Part shown: positions 35,118 to 47,039 of the stretch, piece after piece
Layout: each line of letters begins with the position of its first letter
Position numbering within the stretch: position 1 is the stretch's first letter
Assembly (NCBI GenBank): GCA_032622095.1
Contig: CP136062.1
Location: 7,070,001 to 7,134,000 of the forward strand
DNA from: Siphonodentalium dalli
Taxonomy: Eukaryota > Mollusca > Scaphopoda > Gadilida > Siphonodentaliidae
Length of the DNA stretch: 64,000 nucleotides
Reading direction: 5' to 3'
Notes under the pieces: model-generated
The model's database searches: none
What the model was told of the DNA's origin: nothing
Seen by the model: the letters and a program-made list of their open reading frames with translations, nothing else
Made by a program: the position numbers and the translations under genes

Positions 35118-35250
35118 AGTTATCCCCTCTGTAGAATTGTAAGCCTTCTTAGGCACCATTGTTCTTCTAGGGCCATACCACGCCGTATCCCGGTGTTCTT
35201 GTTCGATATATGTTAACTAAACAGGAAACACTTATTTCGTATTACCCGGC
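35118..35250 (+). repeat. Leader block, copy 1 of 4
   Basis: About 130 bp: 'tatcccctctgtagaattg', 'cttctagggccataccacgc', 'cggtgttcttgttcgatata', 'aggaaacacttatttcgtat'. Other copies at 37,003-37,130, 38,356-38,490 and 42,172-42,300, all directly upstream of an 88-bp array. Confidence 0.9.
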
Positions 35251-36620
35251 AAAAATTGTCGTCGCTATATAGAGAAGACAGATTTTACACGGGTCATAAC
35301 AATCTCGTATTCCCCTTGTAAAACTGATATTATCCCGCAAAAATTGTCGTCGCTATATAGAGAAGACATATTTTACACGGGTCATAACAATCTCGTATGC
35401 CCCGTGTAAAACTGATATTATCCCGCAAAAATTGTCGTCGCTATATAGAGAAGACAGATTTTACACGGGTCATAACAATCTCGTATGCCCCGTGTAAAAA
35501 TGATATTATCCCGCAAAAATTGTCGTCGCTATATAGAGAAGACATATTGTACACGGGTCATAACAATCTCGTATGCCCCGTGTACACATTATATTATCCC
35601 GCAAAAAATGTCGTCGCTATATAGAGAAGACATATTTTACACGGGTCATAACAATCTCGTATGCCCCGTGTAAAAATTATATTATCCCGCAAAAATTGTC
35701 GTCGCTATATAGAGAAGACAGATTTTACACGGGTCATAACAATCTCGTATGCCCCGTGTAAAACTGATATTATCCCGCAAAAATTGTCGTCGCTATATAG
35801 AGAAGACATATTTTACACGGGTCATAACAATCTCGTATGCCCCGTGTAAAAATTATATTATCCCGCAAAAAATTGTCGTCGCTATATAGAGAAGACAGAT
35901 TTTACACGGGTCATAACAATCTCGTATGCCCCGTGTAAAACTGATATTATCCCGCAAAAATTGTCGTCGCTATATAGAGAAGACAGATTTTACACGGGTC
36001 ATAACAATCTCGTATTCCCCTTGTAAAACTGATATTATCCCGCAAAAATTGTCGTCGCTATATAGAGAAGACAGATTTTACACGGGTCATAACAATCTCG
36101 TATTCCCCCTTGTAAAACTGATATTATCCCGCAAAAATTGTCGTCGCTATATAGAGAAGACAGATTTTACACGGGCCATAACAATCTCGTATGCCCCGTG
36201 TAAAATTGATATTACCCCTCAAAAATTGTTGTCGCTATATAGAGAAGACAGATTATACACGGGTCATAACAATCTCGTATGCCCCGTGTAAAACTGATAT
36301 TATCCCGCAAAAAATGTCGTCGCTATATAGAGAAGACAGATTTTACACGGGTCATAACAATCTCGTATGCCCCGTGTAAAACTGATATTATCCCGCAAAA
36401 AATGTCGTCGCTATATAGAGAAGACAGATTTTACACGGGTCATAACAATCTCGTATGCCCCGTGTAAAACTGATATTATCCCGCAAAAAATGCCGTCACT
36501 ATATAGAGAAGACAGATTTTACACGGGTCATAACAATCTCGTATGCCCTGATATTACCCCGCAAAAATTGTTGTTTTTTTATAGAGAAGACAGATTTTTA
36601 CAAGGTCATAACAATCTCGT
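35250..36620 (+). repeat. 88-bp stem-loop satellite, array 1 (~15 units)
   Basis: Exact 88-bp spacing (e.g. 35,485, 35,573, 35,661). Each unit has 'gtcgtcgctatatagagaag', then TTTTACACGGG, an ~18-nt loop 'tcataacaatctcgtatg', then CCCGTGTAAAA, so every unit can form an 11-bp stem. The last unit is diverged and shortened (about 36,545-36,620). Confidence 0.95.
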
Positions 36621-37002
36621 ATCCCCCTAGTAGAATTTATATGACCCGGCAAAAGTTTGAAAGTCTAATGTACATCTTTCAAAGCCACGTTGATTCCTGG
36701 TGTGATGTTATCTTGCTACTCGTGCTTCATTTATTTAGGTTGTCTGACTCATTTACGATTACTATTTTTGAAGTGTATTGCTCTCTTTTATATCCTCTAA
36801 CATACATATTCCGAAAGTAAACGAGACCAGCGAGTATTTGTTGAAAAAAATGATGAAAAGCAGCTACATTTCGTTGATTCTACAAACAATCCAGGAGAAT
36901 AGAGTTATTTCCCATTTGTTTTATTGTATTTACCACTCCCTATAGAGTTATCTACCATTGTATGTGTCCTACTGTTCGTCTGCTTTTGCAATAAACAAAT
37001 TT
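36620..37002 (+). repeat. Tail block T, copy 1
   Basis: ~385 bp without satellite units, nearly identical to 41,787-42,171. Contains 'aagccacgttgattcctggt' and ends 'ttgcaataaacaaat' directly before the next leader. Non-coding. Confidence 0.9.
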
Positions 37003-38175
37003 ATCCCCTCTGTAGAATTGTTAGCCTTAATTCTTAGGCACCTTTGTTCTTCTAGGGCCATACCACGCCGTGTCCCGGTGTTCTTGTTCGATATATGTTA
37101 ACTAAACAGGAAACACTTATTTCGTATTACCCCGCAAAAATTGTCGTCGCTATATAGAGAAGACATATTATACACGGGTCATAACAATCTCGTATTCCCC
37201 CTTGTAAAACTGATATTATCCCGCAAAAATTGTCGTCGCTATATAGAGAAGACATATTTTAGACGGGTCATAACAATCTCGTATGCCCCGTGTAAAACTG
37301 ATATTATCCCGCAAAAAATGTCGTCGCTATATAGAGAAGACATATTTTACACGGGTCATAACAATCTCGTATGCCCCGTGTAAAAATTATATTATACCGC
37401 AAAATTGTCGTCGCTATATAGAGAAGACAGATTTTACACGGGTCATAACAATCTCGTATGCCCCGTGTAAAACTGATATTATCCCGCAAAAATTGTCGTC
37501 GCTATATAGAGAAGACATATTTTACACGGGTCATAACAATCTCGTATATGCCCCGTGTAAAAATTATATTATCCCGCAAAAAATGTCGTCGCTATATAGA
37601 GAAGACATATTTTACACGGGTCATAACAATCTCGTATGCCCCGTGTAAAAATTATATTATCCCGCAAAATTGTCGTCGCTATATAGAGAAGACAGATTTT
37701 ACACGGGTCATAACAATCTCGTATGCCCCGTGTAAAACTGATATTATCCCGCAAAAATTGTCGTCGCTATATAGAGAAGACATATTTTACACGGGTCATA
37801 ACAATCTCGTATGCCCCGTGTAAAAATTATATTATTCCGCAAAAAATGTCGTCGGTATATAGAGAAGACAGATTTTACACGGGTCATAACAATCTCGTAT
37901 GCCCGTGTAAAACTGATATTATCCCGCAAAAATTGTCGTCGCTATATAGAGAAGACATATTTTACAATGGTCATAACAATCTCGTATGCCCCGTGTAAAA
38001 ATTATATTATTCCGCAAAAAATGTCGTCGCTATATAGAGAAGACAGATTTTACACTGGTCATAACAATCTCGTATGCCCCGTGTAAAACTGATATTATCC
38101 CGCAAAAATTGTCGTCGCTATATAGAGAAGACAGATTTTACACGGGTCATAACAATCTCGTATGCCCCGTGTAAA
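37003..38175 (+). repeat. Leader plus 88-bp array 2 (~12 units)
   Basis: Carries irregular units ('ctcgtatatgcccc', 'gtcggtatatag', 'tttacaatggtc', 'tttacactggtc') that recur in the same order in array 4, showing that arrays 2 and 4 are duplicates at an offset of about 5.44 kb. Confidence 0.9.
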
Positions 38176-38179
38176 ACTG

Positions 38180-38355
38180 AAATCGGAACATCTTGTTAAT
38201 ATAGACCGGGGATAAATACGTTGCACGGCTTGTTGAGGGGGGATACGGTGTGGTATGATCCGGTTGAGTCCCGTATCCCCCTCGGCTATCGCCTCGGGGG
38301 ATACGGGACTCAACCGGGGCATACCCCACCGTATCCCCCCTCAACAAGCCGTGTA
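38180..38355 (+). repeat. Terminal hairpin H, copy 1
   Basis: Palindrome with ~60-bp arms: 'cggcttgttgaggggggata'...'gactcaaccgg' mirrored to 'tatcccccctcaacaagccg', loop around 'gctatcg' (about 38,286). One arm has 'ggtatgatccgg' where the other and the second copy have the GGGGCATACC type. It ends 12 nt before the next leader. Confidence 0.92.
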
Positions 38356-41300
38356 ACTTATATTATCCCCTCTGTAGAATTGTAAGCGTTCTTAGGCACC
38401 ATTGTTCTTCTAGGGCCATACCACGCCGTATCCCGGTGTTCTTGTTCGATATATGTTAACTAAACAGGAAACACTTATTTCGTATTACCCCGCAAAAATT
38501 GTCGTCGCCATATAGAGAAGACAGATTTTACACGGGTCATAACAATCTCGTATGCCCCGTGTAAAAGCGATATTACCCCGCAAAAATTGTCGTCGCTATA
38601 TAGAGAAGACAGATTTTACAAGGTCATAACAATCTCGTATGCCCCGTGTAAAACTTATATTACCCCGCAAAAATTGTCGCCGCTATATAGAGAAGACAGA
38701 TTTTACAAGGTCATAACAATCTCGTATGCCCCGTGTAAAACTGATATTACCCCGCAAAAATTGTCGTCGCTATATATAGAGAAGACAGATTTAACAAGGT
38801 CATAACAATCTCGTATGCCCCGTGTAAAACTGATATTATCCCGCAAAAATTGTCGTCGCTATATAGAGAAGACAGATTTTACACGGGTCATAACAATCTC
38901 GTATGCCCCGTGTAAAAGTGATATTACCCCGCAAAAATTGTCGTCGCTATATAGAGAAGACAGATTTTACAAGGTCATAACAATCTCGTATGCCCCGTGT
39001 AAAACTTATATTACCCCGCAAAAATTGTCGTCGCTATATAGAGAAGACAGATTTTACAAGGTCATAACAATCTCGTATGCCCCGTGTAAAAGTGATATTA
39101 CCCCGCAAAAATTGTCGTCGCTATATAGAGAAGACCGATTTTACAAGGTCATAACAATCTCGTATGCCCCGTGTAAAACTTATATTACCCCGCAAAAATT
39201 GTCGTCGCTATATAGAGAAGACAGATTTTACAAGGTCATAACAATCTCGTATGCCCCGTGTAAAACTGATATTACCCCGCAAAAATTGTCGTCGCTATAT
39301 AGAGAAGACAGATTTTACACGGGTCATAACAATCTCGTATGCCCCGTGTAAAACTGATATTACCCCTCAAAAATTGTCGTGTCGCTATATAGAGAAGACA
39401 GATTTTACAAGGTCATAACAATCTCGTATGCCCCATGTAAAATTGATATTACCCCGCAAAACTTGTCGTCGCTATATCAAGAAGACAGATTATACACGGG
39501 TCATAACAATTTCGTATGCCCCGCGTAAAACTGATATTACCCCGCAAAAATTGTCGTCGCTACATAGAGAAGACAGATTTTACACAGGTCATAACAATCT
39601 CGTATGCCCCGTGTAAAACTGATATTACCCCGCAAAAATTGTCGTCGCTATATAGAGAAGACAGATTTTACACGGGTCATAACAATCTCGTATGCCCCGT
39701 GTAAAACTTATATTACCCCGCAAAAATTGTCGTCGCTATATAGAGAAGACATATTTTACAAGGTCATAACAATCTCGTATGCCCCGTGTAAAACTGATAT
39801 TACCCCGCAAAAATTGTCGTCGCTATATAGAGAAGACAGATTTTTAAACGGGTCATAACAATCTCGTATGCCCCGTGTAAAACTGATATTACCCCGCAAA
39901 AATTGTCGTCGCTATATAGAGAAGACAGATTTTACACGGGTCATAACAATCTCGTATGCCCCGTGTAAAAGTGATATTACCCCGCAAAAATTGTCGTCGC
40001 TATATAGAGAAGACAGATTTTACAAGGTCATAACAATCTCGTATGCCCCGTGTAAAACTTATATTACCCCGCAAAAATTGTCGTCGCTATATAGAGAAGA
40101 CAGATTTTACAAGGTCATAACAATCTCGTATGCCCCGTGTAAAAGTGATATTACCCCGCAAAAATTGTCGTCGCTATATAGAGAAGACAGATTTTACAAG
40201 GTCATAACAATCTCGTATGCCCCGTGTATACTTATATTACCCCGCAAAAATTGTCGTCGCTATATAGAGAAGACAGATTTTACAAGGTCATAACAATCTC
40301 GTATGCCCCGTGTATAACTGATATTACCCCGCAAAAATTGTCGTCGCTATATAGAGAAGACAGATTTTACACGGGTCATAACAATCTCGTATGCCCCGTG
40401 TAAAACTGATATTACCCCTCAAAAATTGTCGTGTCGCTATATAGAGAAGACAGATTTTACAAGGTCATAACAATCTCGTATGCCCCATGTAAAATTGATA
40501 TTACCCCGCAAAACTTGTCGTCGCTATATCAAGAAGACAGATTTTACACGGGTCATAACAATTTCGTATGCCCCGTGTAAAACTGATATTACCCCGCAAA
40601 AATTGTCGTCGCTACATAGAGAAGACAGATTTTACACAGGTCATAACAATCTCGTATGCCCCGTGTAAAACTGATATTACCCCGCAAAAATTGTCGTCGC
40701 TATATAGAGAAGACAGATTTAACACGGGTCATAACAATCTCGTATGCCCCGTGTAAAACTTATATTACCCCGCAAAAATTGTCGTCGCTATATAGAGAAG
40801 ACATATTTTACAAGGTCATAACAATCTCGTATGCCCCGTGTAAAACTGATATTACCCCGCAAAAATTGTCGTCGCTATATAGAGAAGACAGATTTTTAAA
40901 CGGGTCATAACAATCTCGTATGCCCCGTGTAAAACTGATATTACCCCGCAAAAATTGTCGTCGCTATATAGAAAAGACCGATTTTACACGGGTCATAACA
41001 ATCTCGTATGCCCCGTGTAAAAGTGATATTACCCCGCAAAAATTGTCGTCGCTATATAGAGAAGACAGATTTTACACGGGTCATAACAATCTCGTATGCC
41101 CTGTGTAAAACTTATATTACCCCTCAAAAATTGTCGTCGCTATATAGAGAAGACAGATTTTACAAGGTCATAACAATCTCGTATGCCCCGTGTAAAACTG
41201 ATATTACCCCGCAAAAATTGTCGTCGCTATATAGAGAAGACAGATTTTTAAACGGGTCATAACAATCTCGTATGCCCCGTGTAAAACTGATATTACCCCG

Positions 41301-41787
41301 CAAAAATTGTCGTCGCTATATAGAGAAGACAGATTTTACACGGGTTATAACAATCTCGTATGCCCCGTGTAAAACTTATATTACCCCGCAAAAATTGTCG
41401 TCGCTATATAGAGAAGACAGATTTTACACGGGTCATAACAATCTCGTATGCCCCTGTAAAACTGATATTACCCCGCAAAAATTGTCGTCGCTATATAGAG
41501 AAGACAGATTTTAAACGGGTCATAACAATCTCGTATGCCCCGTGTAAAACTGATATTACCCCTGCAAAAATTGTCGTCGCTATATAGAAAAGACCGATTT
41601 TACACGGGTAATAACAATCTCGTATGCCCCGTGTAAAACTGATATTACCCCGCAAAAATTGTCGTCGCTACATAGAGAAGACAGATTTTACACGGGTCAT
41701 AACAATCTCGTATGCCCTGATATTACCCCGCAAAAATTGTTGTTTTTTTATAGAGAAGACAGATTTTTACAAGGTCATAACAATCTC
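38356..41787 (+). repeat. Leader plus 88-bp array 3 (~38 units) with higher-order duplication
   Basis: The largest array. Many units are shortened to ~85 bp (TTTTACAAGG instead of TTTTACACGGG, which destroys the stem). Marker units repeat at an offset of 1,052 bp (variant 'ccccatgtaaaattg' at 39,428 and 40,480; 'agatttttaaacggg' near 39,840 and 40,890), a 12-unit higher-order repeat. Confidence 0.92.
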
Positions 41788-42171
41788 GTATCCCCCTAGT
41801 AGAATTTATATGACCCGGCAAAATTTTGAAAGTCTAATGTACATCTTTCAAAGCCACGTTGATTCCTGGTGTGATGTTATCTTGCTACTCGTGCTTCATT
41901 TATTTAGGTTGTCTGACTCATTTACGATTACTATTTTTGAAGTGTATTGCTCTCTTTTATATCCTCTAACATACATATTCCGAAAGTAAACGAGACCAGC
42001 GAGTATTTGTTGAAAAAAATGATGAAAAGCAGCTACATTTCGTTGATTCTACAAACAATCCAGGAGAATAGAGTTATTTCCCATTTGTTTTATAGTATTG
42101 ACCACTCCCTATAGAGTTATCTACCATTGTATGTGTCCTACTGTTCGTCTGCTTTTGCAATAAACAAATTT
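41787..42171 (+). repeat. Tail block T, copy 2
   Basis: Nearly identical to 36,620-37,002, with a handful of substitutions. Confidence 0.9.
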
Positions 42172-43700
42172 ATCCCCTCTGTAGAATTGTTAGCCTTAAT
42201 TCTTAGGCACCTTTGTTCTTCTAGGGCCATACCACGCCGTGTCCCGGTGTTCTTGTTCGATATATGTTAACTAAACAGGAAACACTTATTTCGTATTACC
42301 CCGCAAAAATTGTCGTCGCTATATAGAGAAGACATATTATACACGTACGGGTCATAACAATCTCGTATGCCCCGTGTAAAACTGATATTATCCCGCAAAA
42401 ATTGTCGTCGCTATATAGAGAAGACATATTTTACACGGGTCATAACAATCTCGTATGCCCGTGTAAAACTGATATTATCCCGCAAAAATTGTCGTCGCTA
42501 TATAGAGAAGACATATTTTACACGGGTCATAACAATCTCGTATGCCCTGTGTAAAACTGATATTATCCCGCAAAAATTGTCGTCGCTATATAGAGAAGAC
42601 AGATTTTACACGGGTCATAACAATCTCGTATGCCCCGTGTAAAAATTATATTATACCGCAAAATTGTCGTCGCTATATAGAGAAGACAGATTTTACACGG
42701 GTCATAACAATCTCGTATGCCCCGTGTAAAACTGATATTATCCCGCAAAAATTGTCGTCGCTATATAGAGAAGACATATTTTACACGGGTCATAACAATC
42801 TCGTATATATGCCCCGTGTAAAAATAATATTATCCCGCAAAAAATGTCGTCGCTATATAGAGAAGACAGATTTTACACGGGTCATAACAATCTCGTATGC
42901 CCCGTGTAAAACTGATATTATCCCGCAAAAATTGTCGTCGCTATATATAGAAGACATATTTTACACGGGTCATAACAATCTCGTATATGCCCCGTGTAAA
43001 AATTATATTATCCCGCAAAAAATGTCGTCGCTATATAGAGAAGACATATTTTACACGGGTCATAACAATCTCGTATGCCCCGTGTAAAAATTATATTATC
43101 CCGCAAAATTGTCGTCGCTATATAGAGAAGACAGATTTTACACGGGTCATAACAATCTCGTATGCCCCGTGTAAAACTGATATTATCCCGCAAAAATTGT
43201 CGTCGCTATATAGAGAAGACATATTTTACACGGGTCATAACAATCTCGTATGCCCCGTGTAAAAATTATATTATCCCGCAAAAAATGTCGTCGGTATATA
43301 GAGAAGACAGATTTTACACGGGTCATAACAATCTCGTATGCCCGTGTAAAACTGATATTATCCCGCAAAAATTGTCGTCGCTATATAGAGAAGACATATT
43401 TTACAATGGTCATAACAATCTCGTATGCCCCGTGTAAAAATTATATTATCCCGCAAAAAATGTCGTCGCTATATAGAGAAGACAGATTTTACACTGGTCA
43501 TAACAATCTCGTATGCCCCGTGTAAAACTGATATTATCCCGCAAAAATTGTCGTCGCTATATAGAGAAGACATATTTTACAACGGTCATAACAATCTCGT
43601 ATGCCCCGTGTAAAACTGATATTACCCCGCAAAAATTGTCGTCGCTATATAGAGAAGACAGATTTTACACGGGTCATAACAATCTCGTATGCCCCGTGTA
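42172..43700 (+). repeat. Leader plus 88-bp array 4 (~16 units)
   Basis: Duplicate of array 2 with extra units; shares its series of irregular units in order. Leader copy 4 (42,172-42,300) is followed by an unusual 'acacgtacgggtc' unit. Confidence 0.92.
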
Positions 43701-43704
43701 AAAC

Positions 43705-43880
43705 TGAAATCGGAACATCTTGTTAATATAGACCGGGGATAAATACGTTGCACGGCTTGTTGAGGGGGGATACGGTGTGGTATGCCCCGGTTGAGTCCCG
43801 TATCCCCCTCGGCTATCGCCTCGGGGGATACGGGACTCAACCGGGGCATACCACACCGTATCCCCCCTCAACAAGCCGTG
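43705..43880 (+). repeat. Terminal hairpin H, copy 2
   Basis: Same palindrome as 38,180-38,355, here nearly perfect (both arms contain 'gtatgccccggttgagtccc' or its complement). Twelve nt beyond the stem the insertion ends and the interrupted element resumes. Confidence 0.92.
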
Positions 43881-43893
43881 TAACTTATATTAT

Positions 43894-44640
43894 GCATTCT
43901 ATTTATTATGGATATTCCGACACAATGGTATCAAAATTGTCACTTCACCAGCGTGCCGTGCAACCGCTTATAAGTTGTGGTTGATGAATAAACTTGACTG
44001 TTCTGTCTTATACACATTGAACACTAACATTTCTGATGCACCTTCATTAATATTTACAATTTTAAACACTGAAATTACCAGAATTATGGGATTTTTTTAA
44101 TCACAAACTTGGCATCAAAATCGGCAAAAAAAATAACTTTTTAGGTTTGCACCATTTATTCAAGTAAAATGGAACTATCTTTGGTATCAAATGTGCTTTT
44201 TATTTTGATATTTCTTAAATGTTTGACACTGAGGATTTTAGACAAAATTACTCAAGATGGCTTGCAAAATGGCAACCAAATTTGGTAAAAGTTGATTTGT
44301 CACATTGTTTCCGAACATTATTTTAAGCTGCAAATTGTGACTCACTTGGTTATTAAACATGCTACTTAATCAACTGACAACTATATGTTATATTCTGATT
44401 GTCCCAGTACATTAAGAGGCATGACAAAACATTTTAAGGGATGCAGTATGAATTTTTGCCGGAAACTTCTTTTGGGATTCTGTCTATGTTTTTGAACGGA
44501 AATAGGCAGAACGTTGAAACGAAACTGAGAGCGATCATATCATGTGGTTACTCTGGCCCATTAGCATCAACATATATTAACCTATGCACTATATATTGCC
44601 AAGAAAACCGTTTCTTTCGTAATGCATACCAAACGCCATT
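43894..44640 (+). repeat. Foldback/satellite element, part B, forward
   Basis: Inverted relative to 47,040-47,740: 'ttataagttgtggttgatga', 'ttggcatcaaaatcggcaaa', 'gatggcttgcaaaatggcaa', 'ttcttttgggattctgtcta'. Frames across it are not coding. Confidence 0.85.
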
Positions 44641-44739
44641 AAGGTGGAGACACTCTGGAATGATCTCTCTATCGGTTAACATATCCTTGAGTTATAGCGA
44701 TAGGAAATCGATAGTAACCCAAAGGTACACCAGTGAAAC

Positions 44740-45580
44740 TCACACGTGACCATGCAGTCACTCCATATATACATGAACACCACATAAATGAACATATCTC
44801 ACTTGCTTTATACACATACACCTCACCACTAATATACAGCCACACATGGGTATGCCCATAGACCCAACGCATGGCCATATAGCCGTGGGTAAACATGCAG
44901 GCACACACGGTATACGCCTACATCTCACTCACCCATGACCATATAGTCACGACCTGTATTCACTACATTAATGAACATACAGTAACGTATTGTATTCATA
45001 TTCGCCTCACGATTGGTAATACAGTCACTCCATGTATATGTATATATTTGCCACATGCATGGCCATATAGGCACTCGTGATATACATATACACCCCAACG
45101 ATGACAATATAGTCATTCCTAGCATATATTTTCGCCACATTCATGATCATATATCACTTCTTGTATACATATTTGCCTCACCAGTGGTCATAAAGTCATT
45201 CCCTGTATATATATATTTGCGACACCCATGGCCATATAGCCACTCAAGATATACATATACACCCAACCCAAAACCATAGAGTCACTACAGGTATATAGTA
45301 TACATATAAACATCACCAATGCCATTACAGTCCTTCTAGATATACCAATGTCCCACACCACGCACACGGCCATTCACACACTCGAAACGTGCATATAGAC
45401 CTCACCATGACAAGTCAGCCTCTCGCTGTATACTCATAAACCACACTCGTGATCACACAGTCACTCCTTGTATACTCACTCCTCACCCCACCATTAATTT
45501 TGCCACACTGACACTCCCTATATACATATTGGCCACGCCATATATACACTTATGATATACAAGGGCTCGCTGTTTGCAGG
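44740..45580 (+). repeat. Part C: degenerate ~42-bp satellite, tract 1
   Basis: Loose tandem repeats of 'atgaccatatagtcactcc' followed by 'atgtatacatatacacctca'. Unit length near 42 bp (14 codons) keeps frames open, hence His/Thr/Ile-rich pseudo-proteins. Strong decay between units. Confidence 0.8.
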
Positions 45581-46170
45581 TAATGAGTCGAAACATAATG
45601 TGACATTTGCTTAGTCAGCGATCTTCAACTGATGACGATCTTATCCAAACAATTTGGCATCTTTTCAACTCTTTGGGGGTAATTTCCAAAAATGTCTAAA
45701 CTCTACTTTTGGCATAAAATACAATCTTGTTTGTGTGGGGTAAGTTCTAAAACTATTATCAAAATTCCATTAAACCGCTCCAGGTCCCAGCTTCCACCGT
45801 AACATTCATGTCATTAGAACGGGGATCAATTTGTCTGCGATAAATTGGGACCTTGGTCATCATATATTTAGCCTCGATTATTCTGCCTAACAGACATCAT
45901 CCCCTTTCTTTTGACATCCATACATCTATGTACCACCTTGATAGTGTGGGGGAATTATATGATGGCTAGGATGTAAGCCATTATTTATTTCACTATACTT
46001 ATGTTGACAAACGGAAAGCCCTTATGGTTCGTCAGCCAGTGCTCCATTTTGACTTGTTATTGTCATTCCGGAGGACTAGTGTGATTTTCGTTGACGCGGA
46101 CAGCTGTGTCACCTTGTCAGACACCCACTTACATGTATGTGTTAGCCTATACTTACCTGCATTGGTTGGT
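45581..46170. other. Spacer between satellite tracts
   Basis: Unrelated sequence between the two part-C tracts. No gene seen. Confidence 0.4.
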
Positions 46171-46990
46171 CGTCTGTATTGGTTAACCCATGACCATAGT
46201 CACTCCAGGTGTATATACCTCATCAATTACCGTACATTCCTTCTAGATATACCTATACCAGCACTCGGCCATTCGTACACTTCAAACTTGCAAATGCAGC
46301 ACAACCATGATAATTCAGTCAATCGCTGTATTATTACACACCCTATCCATGAACATTCAACTATTCACTGTATACCAGTACACACATCAATGACAATACA
46401 GCCACAGCACATAAACATATACATCCCACTCATGGCCATGCTGTCAGTATATATATACATTCTCAAGCCCGGCAATGACCAGCAAACTGTACTCCATGTA
46501 TGCATATACACTTCAACAACATTGACCCTGCAGTCATTCCATGTACACATTGCCCATAACCATACAACCACTCCATATGTATACATACACCCAATCCATT
46601 ACCATACAGCCAACGCATGTATACATATGCACCCACTCATGACAATACAGCCACCCAGGGTATACCTGTACATCCCACCCATGACCACACAGTCACTCCA
46701 TATATACATACACAACACAAACATGGACAATGTAGCTAATCTCGCTATACACATGCATGACTTCAATGACCAGACAACCACTCCATGTATACATGTTCAC
46801 CTCACACATGACCATAAGCTACTCCTTATATACCTATACAACTCAACGTGGACACCCCATACATGACCATATAGTCACACATTGTATAACTATTCATATC
46901 ATTCACGAATAACTCCCCGTATGCATACTCACCTCACCTATAGTCATACATTCGACAGACATACACACTGTATTAAGTTGATTAATGTTG
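46170..46990 (+). repeat. Part C satellite, tract 2
   Basis: Same ~42-bp motif and orientation as tract 1 (for example 'catgaccacacagtcactcc'). A 280-codon open frame spans 46,024-46,866 solely because of the repeat. Confidence 0.8.
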
Positions 46991-47039
46991 ATTATAATTG
47001 GCCAGAGTAGCCACATACAATGATTCCTATCAGTTCCGT

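Larger units (their letters stand above)
35118..43893 (+). mobile_element. 8.8 kb satellite insertion of two hairpin-ended modules
   Basis: Inserted in an otherwise continuous element: the flanks (…gcaatgtaagttat | gcattctattta…) join to match the uninterrupted inverted copy near 47,700-47,750. It consists of two head-to-tail modules (35,118-38,365 and 38,366-43,893). Each is leader, 88-bp array, tail T, leader, 88-bp array, long hairpin H. All leaders begin TATCCCCTCTGTAG. No protein is encoded; open frames along it are by-products of the repeat. Head-to-tail joining, a 5' TC-type start and a hairpin 12 nt from the end recall Helitron/Helentron-derived elements, but no canonical CTRR end is present. 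Confidence 0.7.

Noticed and set aside
38815-39351. 178-codon open frame with repeated peptide
   Set aside because: By-product of shortened 88-bp units. Equivalent frames appear on both strands in all arrays and shift with unit length.
42542-43087. 181-codon open frame
   Set aside because: Same explanation: 88-bp satellite with a few shortened units that shift the frame.
35250-43700. CRISPR-like array
   Set aside because: Units are contiguous 88-bp tandem repeats with no unique spacers, no cas genes, and a eukaryotic context.
46024-46866. 280-codon open frame
   Set aside because: It spans the ~42-bp degenerate satellite (14 codons per unit); the period divisible by three keeps the frame open. 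Composition is His/Thr/Ile/Tyr-rich and follows the repeat, and other frames are open too.
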